Counted from the stretch's first letter, positions 34,370 to 47,654 are shown. The stretch is 64,000 nt of DNA from Marthasterias glacialis (GCA_911728455.2 OU452240.1:2108001-2172000), one strand, 5' to 3'. Made by a program: numbers and translations. The notes: generated by a model from the letters alone, not told the origin.

Positions 34370-36540
34370 CGTGACACGATGCAAAAATACGACGAGACAA
34401 TCCGACGGCCCTCTATCAGCGATAGTATAAGCAATGCATACAAACGGTCATACAAACGGCAGGGACCCGAAACGAAACGTCCACGTGACAGTGATGGAGT
34501 TTTTCATTTGGAACCCTTAACACCGTAACGACATTTAAAATATTATATACATGTATATTCGTCAAGAGAAAACCGCTTTAATGCAATCGCATGCTCCTAC
34601 CAATCGCTTAAAGGGGCTTGCATGGGTGTACATGTACATGTATTAAACTGAGTGTGAATCGGATTTACGGAACAATAGACTTTTGCCCAACCCCCAAAAA
34701 TCTCCAATGAAGCGTTGCTGATAACCTAAACATTATGATGTTGGTTATACATGTATTATTATCAACACTATAAATTTGTGTACCACTACCAAATATCGTA
34801 CTTTTTTTTCTCTTTTGTTGTAAATCGGCATATTTTGTTAACCCGAACTCTTTAATTTCCACAAATGAATGAACAGGTTGTAGAACTTCGTCATGAAAGG
34901 CCGAGTTGTAAATTGACCAAAATATTGTCAGTCATAAAACAGTAGAGAGTGTTGTGACTTCGGTAATTAATACACAGGGAGCAAATGTACATCAGAACTA
35001 TTATTTTATTTAAGTCGACTATATTTTACAAGACTGCTACACTAAATTTTGCTCGTTGATATAATGAGAGGCAAGTCTCGGATGAATGTACCCACAGAGG
35101 CGTATTGAAGGAACAAGAGTGAAAGTGATAATCTCAGTGAAGGAAGGTTTGGGAGTTGATTTATAAGGTTTCTGGTGGTGTGGGGGGGGGGGGTCTTAAT
35201 GATGCCACATATTATAGAAATAACATAAGGTTATTGACATCATTTTTCAGAATAAGGTTGAATGACGAAGTGGTCAACAGGGGGGAGTTTCTGGTCAGTT
35301 CTAGGGGACGTAGAAGTAATGGCTTAAGAATTGTGGGGGGTTTGTTTACTACTGGTAATGAATAAGGGCATTGAAAAAAAATGATAGTGTGTAAATGGGC
35401 CACCTGTTGACATTTTAAACAGAGCTATGAGATATAATTACTAGGGGGGATACTGTACAAAAAACATGTAACTGACATAAAAGTGTCCTTACAATAATAT
35501 GTTGATGTGTAGTTTGAGGTTGGCAGTCACGCCCTGCCTCTTCATAGTTTACGCAACATTAGACAATTATTTGATTCACAGCAAGATGAAGAAAGCGTCC
35601 ACCGACCTTGGTCGAGTAATACAATTTTACCTGTCAAGTCGTTAACAAAATTGTTAAATATAACTTGAAATTGAGAGTTTGTGGACAAACTCACGGTGTT
35701 CGGCTTGAACGTAATTGAAAATAAGGTCAATATTGTGTGCTAGTTTTGTTTTGTTTTTTCTTTTTTTTGTCTCCTTGTGCTGTGCTGAAGGGCAATTTTT
35801 TTATTTGTACCTTTTGTTGATCTTTATGCATGTAGGTTAGGCATATGACATTTCAACATCCGGTTTTGACAGGAACTAGAGGTCAAATGGGGTCACACTT
35901 TCTACAAGATGTCTAGAATCGCCCAAGAGCTTTAAATTGATTTAATGATTATTAATGTACCACGTTTAATTAATAAGATACACATTTTTGTATGTACAAA
36001 CTTGTACATCCGGTTACGACCGGAAGTGAAGGTCATATGGGGTCACACATTGTCAAAATTTGTAGAATCGTCAGAGGGCTTTAAAAATCACGTAATTATA
36101 TTAATATACAAAATTATATTAATATACAAAATGACGTTAATGAGATATGAATTTTTATATAAAAAACTTCCGGTTTCGACCGGAAGTAAAGGTCAAATAG
36201 GGTCACACTTTGTAAGATTTGTTTAATACTTCAAGAGCTTTTGTATGGTGCTGGGGTCATTTATGTAGCATAAATGGTTCTGGAGATATGATTATTTTAA
36301 TATAAACTTCAATTTAGTGTAATGACGTCATCGATGACGTCATCATTCAAAAAATGTACAGCGCACGACGGAACGTTAGGCCAGACGACCGCGATCACCA
36401 CACACTTTTCAGCACAAAAGTTTTAAAGCTGAAATCATCCAAAGAAATTGCTTTCCAAAACTGCGTGATTCCTTTGCATATAATTGAAATTTCGCAAGGC
36501 TAAGTATAAATGCTCACTTTTCCAACGTTCTTAACCCCCT
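34370..36540 (+). repeat. Diverged direct duplication, copy A
   Basis: Segments 34370-34940, 35515-35610 and 36360-36540 match in order 37250-37830, 37853-37950 and 38325-38515 (shared pieces include GGCAGGGACCCGAAACGAAA, TTAAAGGGGCTTGCATGGGT and TTTCGCAAGGCTA). The intervals between these segments are unique to this copy and look like insertions. Confidence 0.75.
35855..36245 (+). repeat. Three tandem units (about 150-160 bp) each with AGGTCA-N4-GGGTCA
   Basis: Units carry AGGTCA/GGGTCA pairs at 35880-35895, 36030-36045 and 36190-36205, each with a 4-nt spacer. Each is preceded by a CCGGTT..GAC-GGAA segment; in units 2 and 3 this is CCGGAAGT. Confidence 0.85.
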
Positions 36541-36577
<37 letters not shown>

Positions 36578-37249
36578 GTGATTTAGACCTACATTACAAA
36601 CAAAATAACAGGCGCGTGGCTACATAGTCGTGCATGCCTAAAAAACCTCTTTTTCTGTTCAAATTAAGAAAAATTCTGTTAAATTAAGAAAAAAAAATGT
36701 GATTTAAGTTAATGCCATAACATACTACTTTAAATAAAGGGGCTGATTAACTAATTTTTCCCTAAAAAGTAAAATCGACCGTTTTTGTACTGGCTCTGTG
36801 TCACGGCATATCTCTTTACACGTGTTTTGCCCCCCCCCCCCCCCCAGTTCCCGCCTCAATTTTTCACCCATGCCCGAAATTGAGTTTAATTGCCTTTCAG
36901 CAGTACAAAATTACACTTAAATATTTTTGTTTTCCCCCTCCCTAAAGTTAATCTTGCCCCCCCCCCCCCCAGATTGGCAGATCTGGTGCCGCCGCTGATT
37001 GCACTCCGGGATTCCACTGCCCGGGGTCTGGCCGACAGTGATGTCACTGATATCCGTGGGTGCCCCCCTCCCCCCCCCCCCCCCTCTCCAATTAGAAATC
37101 TGGACTTAACCAGGAATAACCAGAATAAAATGTTACATAATTTTTATGAGCATTTACGTAGTACATTTCAATATTTTTAGAACAATTTTTAATTATTTAC
37201 ACACAGACTGTATTTTGTTTTACCTCAACATGTCAGAAAACACTGAAAA

Positions 37250-38515
37250 CACATGCCGCGACAATGCGACGAGACAAGACAGCACGTCTCGACAATGCGC
37301 GGCCTACCTCTACCAGCAGTATTAACAGTATTAACTATGCGATGGCAACACGCGGCTAGCTATGCGCCGTTGACGTTCGCACAAAAGGCAGGGACCCGAA
37401 ACGAAACGTCCACGCGGCAGTATTGGAATGTTTCATTTGGAACCTTTACATGATAACGGCAATTTTGAAAATATTAATTGGTCGAAAGGAAAACCGCTTT
37501 ATACAATCATGCCCTTATTAATCTCTTAAAGGGGCTTGCATGGGTTACGATGGCATCGATTCACTGAGTGTGAATCAGATCTAAGGAACAATAGACTTTT
37601 GCCCGTCCCCGAAAAATCTCTAATGTAAGAGTTGCTGATTATGCTGGTTAGCAACACTATAAACTTGTGTACCATTACCAAATATCGTACCCTTTTTTTC
37701 TTTTGTTGTAAACTCGGCATATTTTGTTGACCCGAACTCTTTTATTTTCACAAATTAACGAACATGTTGTATAGCTTCGTCATGAAAGGCCATGTTGTAA
37801 CTGACCAAACTATTGCCAGTCATAATATTTTGACGCAGTTTTGGCTAAAAGGTGGGCAGTTACGCACTGCCTTTTTATATTTACGCAACATCAGGCAAGT
37901 ATTTGATTTACAGCAAGATGGGGGCAGGCAGCTTCCGCCTCCTTTGGTCGTAAGCCCTATATAAAAGATTGTGCCGGCCAAGCGGTAAAAAAATACACTA
38001 AATTTTAATTAAAAACCCTCCGGAAAAAAACTGGATTTCACAGGAGGTCAATAGACCGATTGCGCAGCCCAAGTCATGACCTATAGTGGGTATTATAAAA
38101 ATAAACACAACGTCCACCATATAGGAAAGTGCGGCACGGTACATGATGATTGTTGCATTAATTTTGTTCATCCGAACGAGGCTTTTTTTTTCTCTGTAAA
38201 AAATATTCCAGAGTTTGTACCAGAGACCTTCGAGTGGCTGAATAAAGCCAGTGAAGGACAGTTCGAGAAGTCCTGGAAATTCTACAAGGAACGTTTATGT
38301 TCTCGAAGTGGTGTAGTACTAGTTGCACGACGGAACTTTTAGGCCAGACGACCTCGATCACGCACTTTTCAACAGAAGAATTTCACAGTTTTGAAGCAGA
38401 AGTAATAAAAAAAAAAATGCTTTCCAAAACTGTGTAACTTCTTTGTCCATTTGAAATTTCGCAAGGCTAGGTATAATTGCTCACTTTTCTAACGTTCTTT
38501 ACTTTTACTCCCCCA
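37250..38515 (+). repeat. Diverged direct duplication, copy B
   Basis: Colinear with copy A but lacking its 34940-35515 and 35610-36350 inserts. It carries a MITE-like insert at 38050-38330 instead. The 100-N gap follows immediately. Confidence 0.75.
38050..38330. mobile_element. MITE-like insert with AATAGACCGATTGCGC left end
   Basis: The left end and core match 52141-52432. The core includes the same 54 bp around AAAAATATTCCAGAGTTTGT. The right terminal repeat is absent. Confidence 0.65.
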
Positions 38516-38534
38516 CCCCCACCCCCGTCACGTC

Positions 38535-38634
38535 NNNNNNNNNNNNNNNNNNNNNNNNNNNNNNNNNNNNNNNNNNNNNNNNNNNNNNNNNNNNNNNNNN
38601 NNNNNNNNNNNNNNNNNNNNNNNNNNNNNNNNNN
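38535..38634. other. Assembly gap, 100 N
   Basis: Exactly 100 N, a conventional scaffold gap of unknown true length. Confidence 1.
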
Positions 38635-41599
38635 AGGTTGGTTTTTATGGCGTTATTTATGGAAAACAACTAAATTAAAATGAATTCACTCTCCAGAAAA
38701 AAACAGTGATGTATCATACCTCCAAAGTGTGAAACAAACTGCATGAATTTTCAAAGGTTGCTGTTTCGATGCCCACGCATTTCAATTATCGTCGAGTCGA
38801 GGTACATTGACCTTTTACAAAAGTGTTATTACACGGGTATTTTATAGGAAACTCTCAACCGCACGGTAGCCTCTCACCCAATGTGTGTCCACAGTGTTTA
38901 TACTATTTCAACACGCTTTCATTACGTTTCAAAAGCCTACATTTGGACAACTGTTCAGCAACTCATTATACCGTGGTCTGTCAAATCAATCGCTCTACAG
39001 CGGGCATAATTTGACTACAATAATGTGCTACTCACGCCGGTGACAAATTATGTTTAATTACAAATCTGTTTTGACTAGAGTCGGACAATGACGACCTGCA
39101 CTTTATGTGTAAACACCGTAAAATCTAAAACTGGTGACACGACGCCATTTTTAAGGTCGAGAGGGGGCTGTAGAAAATCATATTTATGCGCGTTATGGCA
39201 TTAGGGTTGATTTAATATTATTGTATGATTCCAATTATTGAGATGTGGACCTACGTTGATTATGTAGAGGTGCGTTCCACGTCCGCACAAGGGGTCGATT
39301 GACAAAGTTAACCAGGTTTCACCACAATAGACTGTGTAAGTCTCGCGCGTATTCGAACATTAGGGTCCGATAAAGTGCGTGATTTCGTTTCCTTCACATG
39401 TTACAGCAATGCGTGTGGGACCAAAATGGTTCTCAAAAATTTCGAATACGCGCGAGACTTGCACATCTTGGTTGCGACATTTTTGGGGTCAGTGGAATGG
39501 GTTAATCGTGTTGGTAAAGTGTGACATTATTCGGCTGTAAGCCACGCCCATTTCACTCAAACTTGCTCCAACCGATTGCGAGCAGCCCATAGGAATTGCG
39601 TTAGACTAGTTGAGGGTTTTTGTAACTTGGTAAAATTTAATAATTGGACGTGGCTTTTTCTTCGAGGTCTTCTCAGTATTATGTTTTGTGCCAAAAGAAA
39701 CGCCTTTGAACGATGAAATGTGTGATTTTTGGTAAAATAACACAGGAACGTATGCCAGTTTTGAAACCGGAAGTAGCGGTTATTTTGTTGGGCGTGCAGC
39801 AGATGCGTACGCGTGTGACGCAATGATTTACCAATAGGATAGACCCTTTGCCACACCTTGATCTCCACCAGTATTAATGGAGATCAACGTGGCTCTTATC
39901 ACGTGACGACACAAGATCAAACAGCGCCCTCACTGAGGTTCAAAGGAAGATCTTTCATTGGATGAGAGTCGCGCGTGGCGCGTACAGCTGCGCGTTTCCC
40001 ATTATTTGACCTCAGTGATGACGACATAACTATCATGCATGGGTCTCAGCACACAAACGTGCAGACGAATCCCGCAACAAACGTAAATCGCGTTCATTCC
40101 AGGCGTTTTCTCGCAAGCAGCAATGGAAACAAAACCATCTGAATGAACGTATCATCACAATATTCCCCAGCCCTTTCTTATTTTAAACAAACACTGCCAG
40201 ATACAGCTGTCAAAATGACGTGACGTTAAGTCAACGCCTAGTAGGCCTACCTGGAAATGTGGCTGTTGGAACAATATCAATTTAGTTTCAATTCAACTTC
40301 ATTCTTCAAAAATGTTTTTAAAAGATGAAGTTTTACCACTGGATTTGAGTTTTCTTTTCTGAAATAAACATGGTGAGAAATTTAAAACAAAACAGATACG
40401 GAAGATGCTTACAAAGAAGATTTGTATTTTTTTTTATATGAACAAAAAACCCAAAAATAACTATTATAATTACACTCTATTACACAATTTACACAATTTT
40501 ACAACTGCTTCTATGCACTTTGCGTTATTGATGTGTGTTTTTAAAGTAAAAGGCAATTCCATTCAAAGACAATAAAGTGTTGTATTGCATTGTGTTGTAT
40601 TGTACACATTCGAATTAAAAACAAACATCATAAAAAGTCATTATTAGAATAAACATAATTACGGTCGAACATATTAGTCAAACCTGCAGACTCCCAAACA
40701 AGAAATTTTTGTTTTTCCTTTTGTCTTTTGGTAGTTGCTGCATCTCTTGAGCCGACCACTAGTCGTTTTTTTTTTTTTTTTTTTTTTTATTTCACCGCCC
40801 AAAATATCTTGAGCGTCTGCCGCGGAGCGCGTGGCTGGCGAAACATGAGAGTGGTACGTGCGCATGCACATAATGCTTCCCTCGTAATTAGTCCGGATCT
40901 CTTACACTGACAAAGGCTCTAATTACAAGGCAGTAAATTGTCCCTAAGAGGGAAGGAAATCCTCCTTTTTCCACGACTGAAGGATAAGGAGACGTAAAGG
41001 GGGGACTAAAGAGGGTCACTAGACTAGGACGATAACTTTATTTTCTATCTCCTTTTAACGCGCTGACACCACAAGATGTCCATGTTTCTGACGGTTGGTG
41101 ACGACGAGAGCGCGGACGTGCGTGGACAATGCGCTGGTCCATTTGCCACGATCGAGTTAAGTTATTACACGTAGCGAGCAGTTGGAAACCCACGGGCCTC
41201 CGCAGGGTCGTGCCAGATAGACTCTTTCAAAAACAATTTTCTCGCGGGGACGTGATCGTTTCTTTCCAGGATGACATTCTGCCCAACAAAAGACTGTTTC
41301 ATTTAGGGGAATATAGACGACTTATTTCCCCAGTTAAGACAAACTGGACCGCACAAAACTGGAGTAATCTTCGATACTGAACAATACAATGCTTAGATGC
41401 AAAATGCCAAATCCTTCAGTACATGAAAAGAGCCAAATAGTGTGGTTGATTCGAGAGAAAAAAAATCAGGCATCTGAAACAAAAGTATGAGAAGATTGAA
41501 CATGGCCGCCATAATTGTAATTTCAAATACCAAGGCTGGATTAGGTCTATATATAAAGACTGTTTTCTTTTCTTTTCTTTTTTAACTTAAAACGTTGAT
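38635..41599. other. No gene recognised
   Basis: Contains the 20-bp inverted repeat at 39338-39460 and a poly(T) tract at 40766-40789. Frames at 39557-39868 (-) and 41129-41380 (+) show no domain. Confidence 0.4.
39338..39460. repeat. Perfect 20-bp CpG-rich inverted repeat, 83-bp spacer
   Basis: AAGTCTCGCGCGTATTCGAA at 39338-39357 and its exact complement at 39441-39460. Confidence 0.92.
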
Positions 41600-41912
41600 C
41601 ATCATTCGTATGGGCGGCAATGAGTATTGAAACATGGTTTACAGAAATTTTTCACATGAATATTGTGATATTTGGTAAAATAGTTTTTAGTTGTTTTGGG
41701 TTTATGGCAATATTTTGTTACGTAGCTAAAAAAATATATTATAACAATAATAATAATATTATTATCATTCGTATGGGCGGCAATGAGTATGGTTACAACG
41801 TTTGGCAGAAACTGTCCTCCAATAACACATGAATATTGTGATATTTGGTAAAATGGTTTTTAGCTGTTTTGAGTTTATGACATCATTTTGTTACGTAGCT
41901 GACATATAAAAT
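41600..41912 (+). repeat. Direct duplication separated by AAT-rich DNA
   Basis: ATCATTCGTATGGGCGGCAA and ATGAATATTGTGATATTTGG each occur twice in the same order (about 41598-41722 and 41763-41905). Confidence 0.88.
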
Positions 41913-42189
41913 AATAATAATATAATAATAATAATAATATTTTTATTATTTTTATGAAAAAATAACAATAATAATAATAACAATTTTAACATGCTGGGCA
42001 AAATATAGAAACCAGTCCTAATGGATAAATAAAAGAAATAAACACAATTTAATTGTATAATCCACCCATATTTGTTTCATTCTTTTGTTTTCCCTCCCCC
42101 CTTTTTTAAGGGTGGGGTGATTATACTTTTTGTTTAATTGTTTTTTTGCAGCAGGTTGGGAATCATACACTGTCTGTAATGTTTAAGCG

Positions 42190-42515
42190 CTCCATACGAA
42201 GTGTGGACCTGATTACAAAAGATGTCCACACTGTGTAGGAACTTGAAACACTGTGTGGACTTACCACACGTCCACACAGTGCTTTCACGAATTCTGTTAT
42301 CGTTTTACTCAAAAAGGTCGCATTTTCTGTACAGCATTGAATAGCTCAAAACCGAGTATTATATTAGATGGATCGGGTGTCAGAAAACCAGCTCTCAAAA
42401 CACTCTCTTATAGATGGCGGTGGTTTTAAAGATTTCTTGTTCTTAACTGTAGGATGACAAATGAATGTCCACACAGTGTGTGTCACAAAGGACTGTGTGG
42501 ACCGAGTTTGTATAC
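42190..42515. repeat. Cluster of GTCCACACAGTG-type motifs in both orientations
   Basis: GTGTGGAC or GTCCACAC occurs at about 42200, 42226, 42255, 42270, 42467 and 42497, mostly extended by ACTGTG/CAGTGT. Confidence 0.8.
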
Positions 42516-43975
42516 CAACAACAACATAATAGGCTTTGAAAATTAATATTCAAACTTGGCTTTGGAATTTACAAAGAATTTTGAAGCAAAGAGGTCAACT
42601 TCCAGGCGTTTCAAGCTCTCTGGAAACGGGACAGCCGTACTCGTGTTTAGAAAGTTATCGAACTCAATTGTTCTTGACTTTGATTTTTGATTAACACAAT
42701 TTCCTGTTCGGTCGCTTTACCTGTAACCCCCCCCCCCCCCCCCATCCGTCCCTTTTCTGTGTATGCCACGCCATTTCATCGACCTCGCAAATCGATACCT
42801 CTTCAAAAACGTTTTTAGCGGGAATGTATGACTGTATAATGAAGTGATCTGATCGATACTCCAAACAGTTGACATAAGATATTGACGGCGACCTCACTCA
42901 GCAGTCCAACTTTTAACCAGTGTTGGATAATGACCTTCCCTTTATCTAAACACCCATCTCCGAGAAGTCTACGCTCTAACACTTCCCCCCCCCCTTTGCG
43001 TCAGAGTCGGTTGCTGCTGACAGCAACTTACTGACCGGATGACAATGTATTCCTTTCGTTGTTTGATAATTTAATTGATTTTTTTTTGTTTATACTATCG
43101 CTGTCATGATGTGGACTTTCGCTAACAAGTGTTATACCATGGAGGGTATAGGTTATCGGCTTGGAGGCCAATGGGAACAAAAGTGGCGGCAATAAATAAC
43201 TGGCATGCAAAGACAAAATCTGCAGGCTGGTCCAAGATTTATACTGCGTATGTTTTTTTTTTTTTTTTTTTTTCAATTATGGTCAATGGCACTGTATGAG
43301 AAAACGCAAACGAGGAATGAGGAAAATGAGGAAATGAGAATGAGGAAATCAAGTGATCAGCTGACAAGTTGCATTGCTATATATTTATATATATATATAT
43401 ATATTTATAAAAGGACTAAAAACGCACACAAAAACCACCCCAAACCACTAGTTCAGTCGAATTTTCATTGCGTCCGTGCCGTACGTGTCTGGTGGATTTG
43501 TGACTCACGATTTTCGTTTTTGCACGAATCACTAATAGGCACAGTATTCATGCTCTATTATGATTCATGAGTCTGAATCTGACGACTACAGAGAAAAAAG
43601 TATGTAATATATCTATACTTTTTTTCTACGAAAAAAAAAACAAACACCAAAGTTATCATCTATATTTAACACTCACTTCTTTTATTTATACATGCTGGTA
43701 ATTGTATACAACATCCATTTGCTTTATGTAAATGTCTATAAACACAATGAACATGTCGTAGCAAAATTAAAAACGAAAAGAAACAAGAAGAACAATCTGT
43801 TATACAAACAATATCAAAATAATATCAAGGAGTAAGTTAAATTTAAAATAAAAATTAAAAGCAAAATGAAATGAATAAGAATACTACAGATGTTTTAATT
43901 ATCCATGATTCAACAACCATTTTTATAAAATAAGTTTAAATTTAATTCTCCCCACATTCTGAAAAAAAAAAACCC

Positions 43976-44142
43976 GAAAGCGTTCGGTCAGTGACAACAC
44001 TTTTATAAAGTTAGATTCAACTAATACAAGTGTCAAACTAGCCTTCAGAAGCTGAGATTTAACTCTTAATAAGTGTCAATTCAACTCCTCATTTGAGTTA
44101 CATTTAACTCTTTCTAAGTGTTGTCACTGACCAAACTCTTAA
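43976..44142. mobile_element. Small inverted-repeat element
   Basis: GGTCAGTGACAACACTT and AAGTGTTGTCACTGACC are perfect inverted ends. The interior is repeated AACTC and AAGTGT, palindromic in style. Confidence 0.75.
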
Positions 44143-44444
44143 AGTGTTGATTTAACACTTTGGTTTTTAGAGTGCGCGATTAACTCGCAGAAGCAAGTCC
44201 TGACATCTGTGTCAAAAACTGGACCACAACTTTACCAAACTTTTACCAAAATAAAGCTGTTAATTTTAAGTGAAAGATCAGGGCTTTGATTTGTGGATGG
44301 CCGTGAGTTTTTCGTACGTTAACTATTACTTCATTCACTGATGATCAAAACCATTCCACATTCATTCAATCCTCACTATGATCAACTAAATCTAAGCAAC
44401 TAAATCAATTCATATTCTTCGTTTCGAACTGTCTGTCAATTACA

Positions 44445-44548
44445 TTAAAGGGGCCGTGTCGATGTGATTTTAGCAGTAAATGGAACAACCCAGTTACTGC
44501 GCGCGCGTAGTTTGACCAAGACGGCAGCTTTTTTGTGATTTGACCCCT
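44445..44548. mobile_element. Family P MITE, truncated
   Basis: TTAAAGGGGCCGTGTCGATG followed by ACCCAGTTACTGCGCGCGCG and GTGATTTGACCCC. The right half is missing. Confidence 0.6.
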
Positions 44549-46375
44549 TGCTCCGTTTGGTGACTGCTTTAACTTCTTTCATTTTGAAGCATCAAGGACA
44601 TTTTGAGAAAATCCTGAAATCAGGAAAAGTCCTGAGAAATCACATGCCTGCTCAAATTTGTCTTCTTCTTTTGAGAGGGGATGAATGGCTTTTGGTATAT
44701 CGAAACATTCATTTGTGCGTTTTTTTTTAAAATCTCATTGTCGCAGGGTGGGATGGGTGTGGGTGTGTGTGTGTGTGTGTGGGGGGGGGGAGTAAGGATT
44801 CCCGCCCCGTCCCCACCCCTCCGCTGGTTATGCCACTGTATAAATACTTCAGCAGGGTTAGATGCAGTGCTAATCGTCTTGACAACAAATGAATGACCTG
44901 ATTAACTGAAATGATGTCAACATAGAATCTTAGCGAACATCTCATTTGTAAAGATTACATATCATTGTAACTAAAATACATCCCCCTTCCCCTTTTGAGG
45001 GTCTGGCAATAAAACATTTTTAAAACATTCATTTTGAATACAGATTTTTATTGGTCACTCATTTCGGTGGAGTCTGTCATACAACATGTGTATCAATTCC
45101 CATTAGGAATCGGCCATGACTGACATAAATTTGCATATTTAAACAGGTCAATTTGATATGCAAACAAAATGCGAGGCCCAACCAAAACTCATTTGAAGTT
45201 TGAAATTAACGATACCGTGGACGGATATGTATGGCTCACTGTCTTCAAATGAAAACCTACATGTATCAATGTATTTCTCTTCAAATCAATTTTCTTATCA
45301 TCAAACCAGCTCAAATTTGGCATACATCGCTCTACAATTTGATCAATGTCATCATTCCAACTATGACAGTAATTATACTCATAATTGGGGCATAATCACC
45401 ACGTACAAATATAGAAGGCTGTACACATAAAGAATATCAACAAACTATTTTACTAAAATAACAATAAATTTCACAAGAAGCAATATTGACTTCTTTTAAA
45501 GGTGTCACCATTTCACACTTTTCTTCAATTCTGTGCATCAGATCCTAACATTTGACCTACAATCAAAGCTGAATTAAATATAAAGCTTCACAAGTTATCA
45601 ATGCAAGCCTAATTTGGAGGCGGGCTTATGCATTCCCCCCCCCCCACCACCACTGATTGGGCTGCAAAACTTCAAGACACAAGTCGGTCAAAAGTGAGAC
45701 ATCAGCGTGCCCAGCAAAAGGATGTAAGGGAAAGTTCCCGGTAAAAGGACGTAAGCAATTTATGTTAAAATTTTCTGTTCAAGAATTATGAGCGGGAAAG
45801 TTTGGTAAATTTGTTGCCATGCAAAAGTCATTCTAGAAAGGTTAAATTCTGCATATGGGGAAAGGGGAAACATGTCTTCAGGGTAATTCTAGCAAAAAAA
45901 TGATATGTTTTTCATGTCAGGAGCCATTTGGTTGCTTAAGTCCTTTTGTTACTGGGACAAACTACTTTATGTCCCGGCAAAAGGGCGTAAGGCCTTACGC
46001 CCTTTTGCCGGGCACGACCAAAGTGTTTCAGAAAAGAACCCTGTGATAGATGCTTGTGTTGTTTTCAAAAAAGTATATCTGACAGACCAAGAACATGAAT
46101 AATGCAAACTATACTTGCAAAGCCTACTGTGTATAGAGACAATGGGGGATAGTGTGGAAGCCCATACTCTTACGACCACAAGAGGGCGCTGTGCATGGCA
46201 CTTTAGTCTCTCGGAAGTAAATAATGGTGGTCTCGGCAAACGGCAACTTGATGCGTAGTTTCAACTTGGGAGACGAAAAAAACTTGGGTTCAGCAAAACT
46301 ACAAGCTGGTATTTTGCAACATTGCAATCCCCAAATGGCCTTCATTTTTATAATTACTTCAAAGAGTTTCGGTCT
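44549..46375. other. No gene recognised
   Basis: Contains a (GT)n-(G)n tract at 44757-44790 and the palindrome at 45971-46015. No coding evidence. Confidence 0.4.
45971..46015. repeat. 45-bp palindrome, CCGGCAAAAGGGCGTAAG
   Basis: Perfect palindrome centred on GGCC over nearly its full length. The half-unit recurs at 45707-45756 and 56229-56298. Confidence 0.9.
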
Positions 46376-46518
46376 ATTACACCATCCATTAATCCCCGCC
46401 CCCTAAATATATTGACCAATCGCAGCAGCATCGGCTACATCACAACTGTAAACGTGGGCAGTGCCATGGCTGTGATTGGTCATCACGTAAGGGGGCGGGG
46501 CTTAATGGATCGGTCTAT
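46376..46518. mobile_element. MITE-like element, GGCTTAATGGATCGGTCTA right end
   Basis: Same right end as 27831-27973 and 55011; the left end CCATCCATTAATCCCCGCC is diverged. Confidence 0.6.
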
Positions 46519-47464
46519 TACACAGGTGTTAAAATGAGCGAACATTCTAAGCATTGCAATGGATTTTGTGCGATGAAAGTTGTGGCCTTTGTTTCTTCCA
46601 CCATTGTTAAACAGTATCATAATGTAAATGGGTACGCTCACCAGGCTGCTCACAGTTGCCAGCACATTTTCCTAAGTGTAGGGCAACTTTCTGAGTAAAG
46701 GGCGACTCAATGAACGAAATGTTAATCTCTGACCGGAAGGGACATTTCAAAGGCAATCAAGGGCAACGACCCCAATGGCATGGAGACAATTGCTTCCGCT
46801 GCGCCCGTAAGGTATCAGGCCCGTGCCAGGCCTTCGTGCTCCACGGAGGCCTTGATGCCCCTCGTCACTCAATGCCCTGTTGTCCCTTATTAGTCCAGTA
46901 CAAACTATCACCTTCTCCACTGAGGTGCCCTTCACAAAAGCGAAAACAAAGGCCTCGCCCTAAGTACAACAACGATCAGGCCCGAATGGAAGCTGCTACT
47001 TAAACGTACACCTACTTGGGGTTCCAACTTCAAATTATTCCAAACAAGACAGATTTAGACCTTTGTTCTACATGGAGACGGAAGGATGAAGTGATTGAGT
47101 GATAAAGCCCTCGACGCACCACACACACAACATAACAACGACCATTTAGAATGCAATATTATACCTAAAAAGAAATGATTACATATCGCTCTACAATGCA
47201 GCTGGAGATGCCAGTTGCGACTATTATTTACACTGTCATAAATATCTCCTCAGAAAAATACTCTAGACATATCGACTTTCGGACAGCAGTTCAAGGGGTG
47301 GGTGCATACATTTCAGGGTATCTCATAAAAAAAATGTACATTATTATTTTCACAACAAAAAAATTGGTAGAAGCTGAGATGATAGTTTACAATTAGAACA
47401 AAGGTATGAGGGCTAACCTACATGTACATAATGGCATAAGCTTTAAATAGACTTTTCAGCCTAG

Positions 47465-47626
47465 GCCGGAAAAAAAAATGTTCTGTTTCCGATTACATGC
47501 CATTTCAAAATAGGGTCGGTAGGTCGGGAATTTTTTTTTTTTTAAAGTCGAATAAAAAGTTTAGGGTCGCGCTGTAAAATTAGGGTCGGTTGGGTAACCG
47601 GAAACAGAACCCCTTTTTTTTTTGCC
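47465..47626. mobile_element. Inverted-repeat element, TTCTGTTTCCGGT-type ends
   Basis: AAAAATGTTCTGTTTCCG at the left and CGGAAACAGAACCCC at the right. The middle repeats TAGGGTCGGT. Confidence 0.6.
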
Positions 47627-47654
47627 CTATTCAAAGGCAGTGTATACCTTTTTT

